64,000 bases of DNA from Acanthacorydalis orientalis (GCA_034766995.1 CM068313.1:17353012-17417011), one strand, 5' to 3'; numbered from the stretch's first letter, positions 25,871 through 39,754 are shown. Numbers and translations are program-made. Notes: a model not told the origin generated them from the sequence alone.

Positions 25871-26608
25871 TTTAATCACACAAAAAAGCCAAGTGCGCTT
25901 TCGTTTGATTATTTTCATCGTTGTAATCAAAGGTAAAATAATGGGTCGTAAATTTAACAATGAGAATTTTATGCATTTCCTCTTTAGTTTTAAATAATAA
26001 AATTTTTTTGTTACTTGTTATCATGTGTACTATTTTCTACTACCCTTGTTTAATAATTAATTAAAAAATTATATATATACATATTTAAATCAAAGTATGT
26101 TATACATGAATAATAGTCATTTTGCAATTTTCTCTGATAATAAGAAGAATATAATATAAAAATTTAATATATAAATTTTTATTTCATTTGTTATTTTTTA
26201 TGAAGTTGAAAAATACATTGTCACCAAAAGAACCTACACTGACTAATCCAGAGATAATAACAAAAAATAACAAACGTAATTACCTTAAAAACAAAAAAAA
26301 GCACTAAATTGGTATAAAAAATAGTCACAGACAAAACATACACACTTAATTATTGTATATATATATATATATATATGGCATTGAATGTTATGTTCTGTAT
26401 TCAATAAGTACAATCATGTAACATATCTTGTTTCTGAATGTATTCTTTTTTCAACGCAATGATTAAAGAACATATTTATTCTCTTTCTATACTTCTATTC
26501 GTCTTTGTTTTAATTCGCATAAACGGATACAATGTATATTCTGTGTGAAAAGTATTGTACACCAAAATTACTTTAAATAAATTTCCTCAAAATTTTGAAA
26601 TACTATTA

Positions 26609-26612
<4 letters not shown>

Positions 26613-26654
<42 letters not shown>
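26613..26654. repeat. (TA)n microsatellite
   Basis: TA array of about 42 bp. Confidence 0.95.
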
Positions 26655-26657
<3 letters not shown>

Positions 26658-26737
26658 ATATTAAATAGTATTTAGCCACAAAAGACTAAAATGTTGCAAA
26701 AAATAATCTATTGCCATGTTTATATAGACATAATACG

Positions 26738-26762
26738 TATGTATGTATGTATGTATATAAAT

Positions 26763-26829
<67 letters not shown>
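26738..26829. repeat. (TATG)n/(CA)n/(TA)n compound microsatellite
   Basis: TATG units to about 26756, CA run 26763-26780, then about 48 bp of TA. It directly precedes a copy of the GC-tail repeat. Confidence 0.95.
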
Positions 26830-26834
<5 letters not shown>

Positions 26835-27000
26835 CGATTATGTTGCTATATATCTGATAATAATTAAATAGACATAATGAGTTTTAAAAAATATGTTTAT
26901 TGCTTCATTGGGTTGTATTTACAAGCTTACAGTTGAGAAGTGAAAGAGCTAGCAAGCCGAAGAGTTAGTGAGCAAAACGAGCAGGGGGAAAATCACCCCA
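26830..27000 (+). repeat. GC-tail dispersed repeat, copy 2 (core plus tail)
   Basis: The core, about 26865-26942, reads AAATAGACATAATGAG, then TTTAAAAAATATGTTTATTG, then CTTCATTGGGTTGTAT and CTTACAGTTGAGAAGTG. The GC tail follows with AGCAAGCCGAAGAG, GTGAGCAAAACGAGCAGGGG and a hairpin GGGG-N8-CCCC, ending beside TATA repeats. The core matches the minus strand of 44595-44676 and 47089-47186 and the plus strand of 47323-47400. The tail matches 9662-9786 (minus) and 47403-47453. No coding potential and no TIRs are seen. Confidence 0.7.
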
Positions 27001-28281
27001 TTATATGTGTATATATATATATGCACATGTATATATTTATATATATATATATGAGTATTCAAATTATTTAAAGATAGATCTAATTTAAGAAAAATTTAAA
27101 CATATGTTTCTATTCTCATTTAAGTGTATAAATAATCAAAAATTGAAAATTAATGCAGAAAGTGATCAAGATATAACAATTATATGAGACTTAGGTATTT
27201 TGGAATTGAAAAATACCTAAAATAATATCTCATATCGAGTTTTTTTCGGACCGCTTCTTTAATAAAACTTTCCGTAAAATATTAGAATAACGAATTTAAA
27301 ATTTAAAACTTTGATATGAACGCCTGTTTATCAAATGTATTGTTCTATTTGCAGAGATAAGTGTAGAGTTATACATAAATACAAAATATTAATAATTAAT
27401 GAAACATTATTTGTGATAAAAGCTTGAAAAATAAGTAATTTTAATATAAAAAAGCAACAATGTATTAAAAAATAATAAGGTATTCTTAAAATTCATGAAA
27501 GCAACTTTTTTTATATTTAAGATAAAAAATCAACTTAGTTTTTAATATTTATAAATTTTTATTCGTTTAAAGAATCAAACAATTTAAAAATCATTTTTGA
27601 CAATTTTTAAATATCACAAATCATATCTATATATGTACATTCATACATATATATATATATATAGCTTAAAGATTTAAAATTAATCTATCGTAGCATCGTA
27701 TTATTATCTAAAACAATCAAGAAAGTGATACCTACATTCTACAAACTAAACTACTGTTGCGTATATTATATTTCACAACATAATTAGTAAAGTGTCTCAT
27801 TTAAATTCATGCACACGTTAAATTTCATAAGCCACTTAAAGTAATAAGTTGTTCTTATCAACTAATAACTAATAAACTGTGTTCTGCATATTCTAGTACA
27901 AAAGGTGATTTTACTGGTGAGACAAAAAAGAATAAATAGTACTGAAACAACTTTAACATAACGTCCAAAACGTTCAAAAGAGAAAAACTTAACAGCTAGT
28001 AACGGAATAAATTATTTTTCAGAGAGAATTTTATGAAAAAAATCGTACCATGATGTCGGAGAACTAAAACTGAAATCTCTTTACTTCCACCTTGAGATAT
28101 TAAGAAACGAAATATATTTTATGTACGTGAACAGACTTTTAAAGAAATGGATTCATTGTACAATAAATTAAGTCGTTTCATATTTTATCACTCTGCAGTA
28201 TAATTGCTTTGACGATTCATAATGTTGAATTAAATTTAAATATAATAATTATTTCAAAATTTCATTTATATGTATATACAT

Positions 28282-28318
<37 letters not shown>

Positions 28319-29996
28319 AATTATAATAAGAATAATATTTCAATTTGTCTAAAAATTTAAAATTTATGAAATAAGATAATTAAAATAAATAAAAAATCAA
28401 AAAATTTATTTTAAATGTTATAAATATAAATGAAACTAATTATATAATATATATTAATTTTAGATTTTATTTTAATTAAATAATTTTAAACGTATTTTAT
28501 AAAACATCATATGTTTATTTAATAGTTTTTATGTTGGCATATAAATAAGAATAAAAATTGAACATAAGGATTATTTTTTTGGAAAGGCATTTTAACAACT
28601 GTGTAAATAGCACCAAAACTAATTATCCATGAAATACGGACATTAAATTCTAGACTTGTTATTGTAAAAAAAAATAAATAAATACTTAAATAATAAAATT
28701 AATTTAAATTTAAAAAATAGTCACGTGTGTTTATATGTCATCCGAACGCTTATAATTTTTTGATAAATAAACGTAATTAAACTTTACCCGTTCTCGCCGA
28801 ACTTCTAATTACATATATTTTCGAAATTTTACGTTCAAAGAGAAATGACTCAATACACGGATGTAATTATTAATCAAAAGTCAGTGTACAGATGTGTATA
28901 TTGCCTTAGATAAATTACTTCTTCACAATATTTCACTCAAATTAATAACTGCTTAATGTTATTAATTTCACTCATAATTAATATCATTTTCATAATATAC
29001 TTCGCATATTCGTGCATTGTTGGAGATTTGATGTGCACATTAAATTACTAATTACAGTTTCTAATGGCAGGGTAGTCAACTGTGAACACGATCGTATGCC
29101 ACATAACACGGGGAGTTAAATGACTGGAAAACAAGGTTTAACCAATATTTACAGATTCACTGCTGTCAATGAGGTTTGTAAGTGTGTGATTTACGGGGCT
29201 TATTAAGGAGTAAAGTCGAACGAAATGTAAACAACATTCTGTACAATAATTCCATTATTATTATTATATTGTTAACAATTTCGAACAATTAAAGAATAAT
29301 TTATTGTATCAAAAAGAAGTACTTTGATGAAAATAAGCAATTCGCCATTAAATCACTCAAAATACGCTAACGAAAAATATGATAAATCAAGAATTTTATG
29401 TATGACAATATTATTTTTAGATTTAGTTCTTATTTATTCCTTGAAACATTAATAATTTAATAACAAAATATCTGATAAAATATTTATCTTTGTACAAAAA
29501 TTTAGTAATTTAGGAAACACATCCTACACTCAAAAACACAGCCTATATGTCATCATATTTATTTTTCATTAAATAACAAATGTATTAAAGTTACTAATGT
29601 ATAAAAAAAGTAAAGGACTATTCTTAAAAATAAAAATAATTTTCCTATAATAAATATATATATACATAATAGATGAAACGATTTATTTAATTATAGAACA
29701 TAAAATTTAAGTTTTCTTACATGAAATCTCTTTATGCATTATATTGCTTTTAACTTTTCTGCATTATGTACATAAATTGTCCTTATAACTGATCTCAATC
29801 AACAGACATATAATTGTCACTAAAAAAAAACTTAAATTTTTTAAATCTAAATCAATTAAATTTTAATTTTTGAACTTGAGGTTTATTATATATATATATA
29901 TATATATATATACATACACATACATCTCTACAACAAATTTCAATAATTGCAAGTATAGTAAAAAAAGAAGTGAAAATCATTTTTTAAATTTCATTT
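27001..29996. other. AT-rich DNA with TA arrays
   Basis: TA-rich tracts at 27009-27052, (CA)n/(TA)n at about 28281-28318 and TA at 29887-29914. About 29060-29230 is more complex but unrecognised. Confidence 0.5.
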
Positions 29997-29998
29997 TA

Positions 29999-30503
29999 TT
30001 ATGCGTATAAATTAAATTGGTGCCTTTTTTATAGAAAATAAATGTTTATGGAAAATTAGAATACATTTCAATCCTCAAAATATCCGTCATTAGAACTTTA
30101 CTCCATTTATCGGGTAAGTATGAATCTCTTGTGGAAAAAAGATGATGGTTTTGAGTCAATGAAACCAAAATACATTTTCGGACTTCTACTGTTTTTGAAT
30201 TTTTTGTATGTTTTATGTGGTTACAACGCCTTCCCAAAAAGCTAAACAAACTACTCCCGCGGCTTCGACAGCATTTTTTCCAACTGGAATGCGAAAAGTA
30301 TGTAATGCCTAATATGGTGCTTTTCAGACGCCATCGTGTTCACTACTACTGTTTTCTGGAGGTTATGGCAACTTCTTGACCAAGATAAATAGTGTTTTAA
30401 ATGTTAAATTTTCAAACTTTTAAAACGACAAGAATATATTTCGATTTAAAACAGAGTTATAATTGATTCAATTTAAAGGCGCAGAATTAATTTTTACACC
30501 TAA
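29999..30503 (-). mobile_element. Internally deleted mariner, family C copy 1
   Basis: A 505-bp element on the minus strand between TA at 29997-29998 and 30504-30505. Its 5' TIR (right end, read inward) begins TTAGGTGTAAAAATTAATTC; the 3' TIR (left end, forward) begins TTATGCGTATAAATTAAATT and runs into GGTGCC. It aligns over its whole length, including the untranslated leader, with 49175-49686 on the plus strand. Both copies skip the same middle section of the transposase. It is non-autonomous. Confidence 0.88.
30072..30334 (-). pseudogene. Mariner transposase remnant (family C copy 1)
   Basis: The start at 30334 reads MASEKHHIRHYILFAFQLEK, the usual opening of a mariner DNA-binding domain (MASE--QIR-C-LF-F). 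After about 40 codons the frame meets stops. The end, near 30075-30150, corresponds to the extreme C-terminus (D-GIH-LP-RW-KVI), read here as RDSYLPDKWSKVLMTDI. All three catalytic Asp positions are missing. Confidence 0.8.
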
Positions 30504-30505
30504 TA

Positions 30506-31369
30506 GTTTCATTTATTATTCAATTAAATCATAAGGGAAAATAATTTATTAGATATAAATAAAAATTTTATAGCATAAAAATAATATGCTTTAAAAAATA
30601 TATATTAAAATAGATTATCGGAATGCATAAGGGAACATAAAATATTTTAATTTTCATTAATTAAAGATCACTTAACGCACACATAACGTCATTTGCAAAA
30701 AATATTTCATTTCGAAATCAACAATGGACTATTAAATTTTTTCAACTTACTTAAATATAATTTTTATTAGCTTCATACCTTTATCCTTTTTCTAAATATA
30801 ATAAACTGTTTTATTATGAAAAGAGACGTTTTACATTTCATTAATAAAACGCAAAGAAAGTACGGTAATAAAATGTTATGGACACATAAATGAAAAAGTA
30901 TTATCACAAAATTCAAAAAGTTTATATCCGCTTAGACTCATCACGAAGGAAGATGAAAAATTAAATATATTATATAATCGTTTGATTAAAATGTCGTTTC
31001 AAGATTTATTGTCCACATTCATTGCATATATTTTCGTTATTGTGAAATATGCATATACATTTTTGAATTTAAATATATTCGTTTATAAATTTTAATCCAA
31101 ATAAATGTATATTCAAAATATTAAAACATGAAACAATTCTGTTTATTCTCAAAAAATACAAGAAATCAGTTTTATCTTCATATCATTTTTCCGTTAAATT
31201 TGATAACATTTTATACTATTTATTAATATAGAAAAATAAAAAAATTTACTAAAATATTATTTCAGTAATGAAAATGTTTCTTCATTATTTTTTAGAATAT
31301 CTCTGAACTAAAATATCTTCCATAATAATGAGTATGTTTATGTGTATAATATATATATATACATACATA
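30506..31369. other. AT-rich non-coding DNA
   Basis: Nothing recognised apart from a short TA run at 31349-31370 that serves as the insertion site of the next mariner. Confidence 0.55.
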
Positions 31370-31371
31370 TA

Positions 31372-32198
31372 CGAGGGTCGTTTGATAAGTTTGGTAAATT
31401 TTTATGATGTGGCGCCACTACTCAATTAGTAACGTCACAACTATCAAGGGTCACTTTTCAAGTTAGTATAAGCCGAATTTCAATCAGAAGTGATACATTT
31501 TTCACGTTCTACAGATGTTTGAAACGAGCATTGCAGCAGTTGCGGAAAAATGGAAAAAACGAGCAATCCTTTTTGTGTTGATTCGGCACCGTGGTTGAAA
31601 CATGGATCAACCACTACACATCTGAGTCGAAGAAACAGTCAAAGCAGTGGACCACGATTGGTGAAAATAAACCGAAGAAGGCGAAACCCATTTTGTCGGC
31701 TGAGAAGATGAGATGATCACTGTTTTTTGGAATTCTCAAGGAAACATCCTAATCGACAACATAACAAAGGGAGAAACGATAAAAGGAGCTATTATGCAAC
31801 ATTATTGGACCGTTTGAAAGACGAGCTGAAACAAAAACGGTCAAGATTGACACACAAAAATTGCTCTTTCACCATACAACGCGCTGTCCCACAAATCGAC
31901 CGTCGCAATGACAAAATTGCATGAATTAGGCTTCATATTGATTCCTCGTCCACGCTATTTTCCGGAATTGGTCTCGTGCGACTTCTTCCTCTTCCCTAAC
32001 TTGAAAATTTGGCTCGCTGGGAAGAAATTCTTATCGAATAAGGTTTTGTGTGAGGCGCTCTCAATGCGTATTTAACAGACTCAATGGATCAATTGTATAC
32101 CCCTCAATGAATACTATATTGAGAAATAAAATCGATTTTTTCAAAAAAAAACTGTGTTTAACATGCTTTTTTACTATACTCATCAAACGATCCTCATG
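31372..32198 (+). mobile_element. Internally deleted mariner, family B copy 2
   Basis: An 827-bp element inserted at the edge of a TA tract, with TA at 31370-31371 and 32199-32200. The left TIR is CGAGGGTCGTTTGATAAGTT. The right TIR is its near complement with one inserted base near the end. The leader, the short N-terminal piece and the join to the catalytic half match copy 1 at 19326. Confidence 0.9.
31550..32129 (+). pseudogene. Mariner transposase catalytic-half remnant (family B copy 2)
   Basis: Starts MEK, then a decayed NEFR-LIRH-like segment joined directly to V-E-T-W-I-N-H-Y-T-S-E, the sequence just after the first catalytic Asp. It continues QWTTIGENKPKKAKPILSAE, then breaks into several frames. 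The third catalytic region keeps its Asp (SCDFFLFPNLKIWLAGKKF). The end is reached at Y-I-E-K-stop (32127-32129). At least three in-frame stops or shifts. Confidence 0.85.
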
Positions 32199-32200
32199 TA

Positions 32201-32791
32201 TATTCTTTAAAAATAATATATAATAATTGAACTTTATTATTCATAAATGAAAAACTTACTATTTTTATCAATTCTTATAATGAGTAATATTTATTTGCTT
32301 ACTGATTATTAACGATTTTGATTGTCACTTCTATGTATTTCGATAGCAACTCTATCATCAAATGCACAAAAACATTTCTGTATCTTAGCGCTCTGATAAT
32401 GATGATAACATCGACATGCGCGCAGTGAACAGATACAGTTATCAATAAGCAAGAATTCAACTTTTTTGTGCACTAAATATTTGAATGATTTGTGAAATAT
32501 TGATAATAATTCTGTTTAATTTGGTTCTATATGTTAGTAATTTTATCGAAATAAAATTGAAATACTTATGAGTAAAAAATAAACACTTCTAAACAATATT
32601 AAAAATACATTTTAATTGAATTATAAAATGTATTATTTCACATCTTATTAAGTGAACCTAATAATCGGAATTTGCTATAATATGGACGATATTTGAAATA
32701 TCACTTGAAGATAATTTAAAAATTACACATATTTAGTCTATTAAAAGTTTCTTTGTTTTAATCTCATAATTAAAATGTTGGTGTATGCATG

Positions 32792-32841
<50 letters not shown>

Positions 32842-34374
32842 TGTGTGGCTAGAATGTAAATATGTATTGTACAGCATCAGTCTCTATTCCCACTGACCTC
32901 ACTTACATGTTCAGTACCGTTGCCGACTATTCAAACTTTATATTGTAAGATAGTATTTTATGAACAATCAGTTAATAAATTAATATATATGACTGTGCAA
33001 CTACACCATTTCGAACTTACGTATAATAATTTCATATGCATGAAATTTTGTTCATACATCATTATAAAACGTCAGGGTATCCTTTATCCATTATAAACAA
33101 TTTTAATGAATCTTGTTGCTTGAGTAAAAGTTTTAACATATTAATCAATATATACTGTCCAAACCATGTAACCTTTTATCAGTACAGCAAATTAACAAGT
33201 TGCTTTATTGGTGGGAATAGAGATGGAAAATTCAATTAAACTTTTAAAGCGAGTTCCATATTAATATACAGTATGGTTATATTTTTTCGAACGTTTCATC
33301 TTTCGGTATTTATGATATTTATCTTTTAATTTCAGTTATGTGATATATAAATACTGAGAGGAACATAAATGAAGTCGTGTTTAAATAGGTCAAACGTTTG
33401 TTTTTAATTGCAAAACTACGTTGAACTATGCCAACATGTTTATTGAATTTTTGAAGAATATTCATATATTTGATGCGAAAAATGAAACTATGTTAAAAAT
33501 GTAATAATGCTAATATGCTGTTAACTCCACTGAACATGAATCTATTTTTAAAAAAATTGTTATATGAGGATAACATAAGCTGAAGATTTAAAGTAATGAC
33601 CAACAAATATTCGTCTACTATTATAATTTAATTGTTACAAGAATTTCAAGTACACTTATAACTAATACTCGTTACAAGTTCAGATATCACAATGGTGATA
33701 TATTTGTAAAAAGTAAAAGATGACTTTATTGGTATGCGAATACAATACATTTATACAAAATATAAAATGTGTATGTTATAGCGTGTTGTATTCGATGCCT
33801 CAGAAGATTTTTCAACCGTTTATATATTGTCCTGTGTATATAAGTTAACTGGAATTAGAATACATTTTATCATTTTTTGAATTAAACTCTAACGATTTAA
33901 ATTCCAGTACAGAAGAAAATTAATTTGGTTTTATTATTTTTTTATATTATTCAATTACAGTACAAAAAATAATATTGTTTTAAATATAAAAAGAAATGTT
34001 ATTAAAACAAATTGCATTTAAACTTACATCCATACTATAAATGTATATCTTAAACATAATATTATATTAAAATTTATATATATATATATGACAATTCTAT
34101 TAAAAAAGTATCATAATATTCCACAAATACTTATAAGAGAGATGTCGTATCCTAAAATAACTAAATAAACATTAAATCTCGATTTTATTTCATTTACGGT
34201 ATACTAATTTTATGAATACAAATTATGTTTGATTCTTAATAAATTTCATTTTATTTATATAACAAAATGTTTTATACATTCCATAACTTGGGAAAAAATT
34301 ATGTAAATATTTTGAAAATTTTGTTCTGAAACGTAGCATGAGTTGTGTTTAAAATTAATTTCAAATAAGAACGT
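32201..34374. other. AT-rich non-coding DNA
   Basis: TA array at 32799-32838; otherwise nothing recognised. The 67-codon frame at 33036-33239 is not convincing. Confidence 0.5.
32799..32838. repeat. (TA)n microsatellite
   Basis: TA array of about 40 bp. Confidence 0.95.
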
Positions 34375-34620
34375 TTATATATCGGCGTATAAAGCTGAAT
34401 CTCAAGCGACTGACGCACCTGCCTACAGAACGAGAAAAATGAGTAAACACTCGCAGGGCGTTTCAATTACCTGATGTCGTTGAAGTGAAGCGCTTGTATA
34501 TATCTGCCTGTGTCCCTGGTGTCAAATCGATCTGATACTACGTAGTGTTCACACACAAAGAGCAATTGTACATGACCTGGAGGAACAGTATTATACATAT
34601 TGTTCAAATACAGAATACAA
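34375..34620. other. Complex-sequence island
   Basis: More balanced composition with several CpG, ending just before the longest TA array. No recognised frame, TIR or RNA gene. Confidence 0.3.
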
Positions 34621-34649
34621 CCATTGCCTTTTATACTGTATGTGACGAG

Positions 34650-34651
<2 letters not shown>

Positions 34652-34732
<81 letters not shown>
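34652..34732. repeat. Longest uninterrupted (TA)n array
   Basis: About 81 bp of pure TA, the longest uninterrupted array in the window, followed by TATG units. Confidence 0.95.
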
Positions 34733-34737
<5 letters not shown>

Positions 34738-35208
34738 TTATGTATGTGTTTCTGTAATGTACAGAACTAAAATTTCATATCAGATGACACACGACTTTAT
34801 ACAAATTAATACTTTTTAATTAACTATTTTTACCGTAGATATATAAAACCACATTTTTCGTAAAACATTTTTTTTTTGGTTTGAATTTTTTAATAACTCT
34901 CTACGTGACAGGTACGCTCTACTTTTTATATTCTTTAATTTTTAACGTCAGCTTCAATATAGTTGAAAATATTTCATATCTGATATTTATTAACCTCAAA
35001 ATATGTATATATATATATATACACTTCAACACAATATACCTATATAGTTCATTTTTAACAAAAATCGAATTAAAATCAAAAATATATTATGTAACTGAAA
35101 TTTATTTTTTAAACTTGAGTAACTATTATTCATATATTAATTTTTTACATCAATTTTTTTAAGTTATTGATAATATATGACAAATGTAATTAATTTTTAA
35201 ACCCTGGT

Positions 35209-35213
<5 letters not shown>

Positions 35214-35259
<46 letters not shown>
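35214..35259. repeat. (TA)n microsatellite
   Basis: TA array of about 46 bp. Confidence 0.95.
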
Positions 35260-35264
<5 letters not shown>

Positions 35265-35416
35265 CACGCAATATATTGGCTTGAAACGTAAGTTCGTAGC
35301 GTTTTTAAGGTGAAATTGAAAGGTGGTGTTTACTTATTTGTATATATATTTATTCTAAAACATATGTGCCATATTGAACCACATGTGTGTCATTTGAAAT
35401 GTGCCATTACATTGTA

Positions 35417-35421
<5 letters not shown>

Positions 35422-35463
<42 letters not shown>

Positions 35464-35473
35464 TAGATAGATA
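35422..35473. repeat. (TA)n/(GATA)n microsatellite
   Basis: TA to 35460, then GATA units. Confidence 0.95.
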
Positions 35474-38400
35474 TTTGTTAGAAACACTTCTATTTTCAAT
35501 AGTTATTCTTAAGTTGCTTCTGAGAGTATATTAATGGATAAAAAATATAAAAATTCTTCCAATTTTATATAATTGTTTAACTTAAAAACATTCATAATTA
35601 TAAAATCAACATCCATTTGGAAAAGTTTTTCATATCTCATTTCATTTTTAAATCAATCGATTGAATCAACAATATTTTTTCTCTCTTTAAAAGATGTGTT
35701 GAGACCAAAAAGTTTCCTGAAATAAGTAGATACTGCAGTAGCTCTTTTCCAAATCGTACAATGTAACGTCAATGTAAAGAATTTCTTCGCAATCTGTGTC
35801 AGGAAACTTAGGCGGAAGAACAAGAACAATGAAGTTAAACGAAAAAGGAACAAAAACATTTATTTTAAACGTAAAAAAATCACCTGAAATTCGTCGGATG
35901 GAACGTGTATAAAATATATTAAAGGGTTTTTGTTATCTATTTTTTTACATAATTTGAACAAGCACTTTGTTAAACGATGTTATTCATTTATTCATTAATA
36001 AAATATATACAATAGTAGAAAATATAACTTAGTGAACTTAATGATATTAAATAGTTTCAAATTAAATTTATATTTTTATAAATACGATATTGAATTATAA
36101 AAGGCACTTATATGATGTTTAAATGTGAAGAAATGCAAATTATATGGGATAAACAATATTTACTTAAAGTAATATGGGATCAGTTGCAATTAATTTTTTA
36201 ATAAACTTGTTTTCTTCTGATCATCATACTAAAATTCAACAATCAACTTACATTCATTAAGGCCTTAGTAATCGGTCTCGTCTGTATTAATACTAACACA
36301 ATAATTACATTTTCTAATTTAATACACTATTAAATGTGAAACTTAATTATTTCTTAATTTAAAACCAAACTTATTTCATTAGAGTTTAACATGAACGTTG
36401 TAATTACACACGTAACAATTTGTATCTCATTAACTTTAATTTTCATTTGTTAAATTGTATAAACTCTTCTATATAAGATTTTACAATTTTCATCAACTAT
36501 TAATTGATATATATTCACATTCGAATTAACTTTGTCTACATTCCTATTCGTTGTTTTGAATTTTTGCGAGTATATTTTAAGTAGCGCTCACCTTAACCTC
36601 GACCGTTAAAAATACAATTTACTGCATAAAATTCGTACCCCATTTGTAACATAATGGCTTTTTGTTGTTATCTGTAAATCTGATATTCTTAACTGAGATT
36701 TTACACTAAGGGAAAATTACAGAGCAAACGAGAAAATATAATTCAAGAAGGAGCAATTTACTTTATCTGTTACAAGTGTTTAATTGTTTTTATTGTCTAG
36801 TTTCATAACACACGGAAGGCGCATTTTATTAGGTCAAGTAAATGCTTGTCTGTGAATAAGACAAAGTTTAATTTTTATTCGACGTCATAAATATTTATAT
36901 TCTTTCTTATTTCATCTGCATTAATAGTAGAAGAATTGTTTTACATATTCAAATATTTTTTTAAATAAAAGAATTTAAATTGTATTACGCTTTTTCAAAC
37001 ACACATTTTCGTTTCACTATATATATATATAATTTCTAAAAAAAAAAATACAAAAACTAATCTTATTCGGTTTTCTTTCATGAGACAATATGTTATCTTT
37101 GTGGATAATCTAAATTCAAGGGATAACTACACAATTATTTATTATTCAGTTGCATACACTGCTCTAGTTATTCTAGAAGATTTTAACTTCTTGTTTTCGA
37201 CATTTGATAAAACCAGAATTGAATGTTTGATGTTGCAGAAGTTTATAAATTTATACAAGCTTTTTTGAAGTTTGATGGTAAAAAGTTTTTTAATCAAAAT
37301 AATTTGATAACGCAATAATGTAAACTGATTTATGTAGTTATATATATATATATATAATACTTATTAAATTTTTTAGCTTTTTTATGAAACCAATTTATTT
37401 TATTATCAAAATTAATAATAAACGTGTATGAAATCTGTCTTATGGAAATATGTTATTTATTTTATATTAAAATACATATAATCTTTATTGAATTTGTTAT
37501 TAATTTTTTATGTTCACATCTAAAGAAATTATGAAATTATAAAAATATTCTATTCTTTCATTTTTCCCGAGAACATTCAAAGCAATTTAAAGAAAACACT
37601 TAACAAAGTAAATATTTTATTGATATTTCTGTTTCGAAGAATGCCGTAAAAGAAGTATAATACAGTTGTAACAACTGAAATTTTATTCGATTCTCTTCTT
37701 TACAGAAAGAAACATCAAAGTACTAAATCCTATTTTTATAAATCTCAAGATCACATTATTTTACATTTTTGTTAAATCGATGTGAAATTTGGGAACATTT
37801 ACATTTTTTCATACAATTCATTATTCAAATATAAAATATAAAAGGTCGCATTAAAATTAATATAGAAAAAACATACTTGTATGTCGCTATTGTCTTAAAC
37901 TTGCAATTATAATTACATCTCTAATGTAAAATTATTTTTAACTACAGCACTTTCCCTGAATAAAAAAATTAATTTCAGCAATAAAATAATTAAAATGTAT
38001 ATGAAAATAAACTATTTTAATTATATATTCACAAACGCATATATATATATATATATATATTATTATTATTTCGTCTCTATTTTTCAAATGTTTCAAAAGT
38101 TAAACTAATTTAGCATTCTTTACTAGACAGTCGCTGTCTACTGCTTCACTGAAATATGACATATGCCACAACATTAAGTTTCAGAGCACATTTGTCAGCA
38201 GCCTAATTTACTAGACACTTGACTGCATTATTTCATGAATTTGTGAAAGCGTATTTAGCAATAATACAAAAAACTATCATTATCTCAAATAAGTATATTG
38301 ATATAATATATGTGTGTATATATATACATATACTTTTTGTAAAACTAACATAATTGCATGCAAACAATATTTTAAAAAATATACTAGTTTGTAACAAATT

Positions 38401-39105
38401 CTAATAATAATAATAAGTGGACTGTATTTAAAGTTTGTAAAATTGATCAGCGCTGGTGCACTATTACACGGCTAGCACCTAACTACTAACCACTATTTGC
38501 AGCCACTCTACCTGTCATACATTTTTTACATTTTTTTTAAAAACAGAAGGCGACACTAGACGCAATTGTTCTTATCTCAAATCTAACAATTTCGTAACAA
38601 ATTTGTTTATTTCAAACTTCTAATTTTCTCATTGTAAACTCCATAACAACAAAAACCTCCAGTTGCATCACAAACTAATCAATTATATAAATAAAAAGTG
38701 ATATGAAACGAACAAAGAAAATACATAAAAATTAAGTATGTAAAAATGAATTTATAGCAAAAGATTTAATTTAAACTTTAAATTTTAAATTGAATTTCAT
38801 TCTTATATAAATTTTAATATTATCACTAAAACATTACAGTAATTTTTAATGTCTAAAAAAAACATTAAAAACATTAATTAAGTATTTATTTGTATGTTTT
38901 ACAATTATTTAAAAGTACTTTAATACCTGTCATGAACTTATATTGATTAGCATTGGTTTACAATACATAAAAATATTAAAAAAAGGATAAAAATTTCATA
39001 TGTTGTCAATTTTTAAACAAATATTCTTAAATGATTTTAACACAATTTCTTTGTTAACTAATATATCGATCATAAACTTTTTCACTTTTACATTCTGCAA
39101 CAAAC

Positions 39106-39107
<2 letters not shown>

Positions 39108-39155
<48 letters not shown>
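39108..39155. repeat. (TA)n/(GA)n microsatellite
   Basis: Short TA run followed by about 37 bp of GA with one AAAG interruption. Confidence 0.95.
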
Positions 39156-39751
39156 TAATTTTCACATCATCACATATCCATTTGAGTCGAACAAATCACA
39201 CTAATAAAAGTTACAACCACACATAAAAAGATCAAACACATAATGATGATGAAAATTTAAAAAACTTTCATGTGTAAAAAATTGTTTTGAGAAACATTTA
39301 TAGACCAGTGTACAATAAAAATACATAAAGTTACGTATTATTACATATTAAAAAAAATTATCCAACTCAATTGAGTAAAAAATTCATTAAGATGGAAAAT
39401 TTATTTTCTTTTTATATTTCTGAACGAAACTGTACGCCCTCTAAACTTTAGTTCGATATGAATTTTAATTGTGAATCATATAATTTAATTGTGGAATGAC
39501 AGATATTGGATTTCGATTGTTCATTTGATATACATTATTCATTCTATTCAAATATTCACAAAAATCAAATCGAAGTCTTATCTGTAATAAGTATTACGTT
39601 TTTTTGTTGATTTCGAATCAAATATATTATCATAAACGGATATATTTTGTCGTTCATCTCAGATTTACTTTGAGGTTTTTATATTTCCCTAAAGAAAATA
39701 TTTCATCAATACATTCTCTACAAATTGAATAATACTATTTTTAATCTTTCT

Positions 39752-39754
<3 letters not shown>

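Larger units (their letters stand above)
25871..26829. other. AT-rich DNA with TA arrays
   Basis: TA arrays at 26356-26376 and 26613-26654, and a compound (TATG)n/(CA)n/(TA)n array at about 26738-26829. Nothing else is recognised. Confidence 0.6.
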
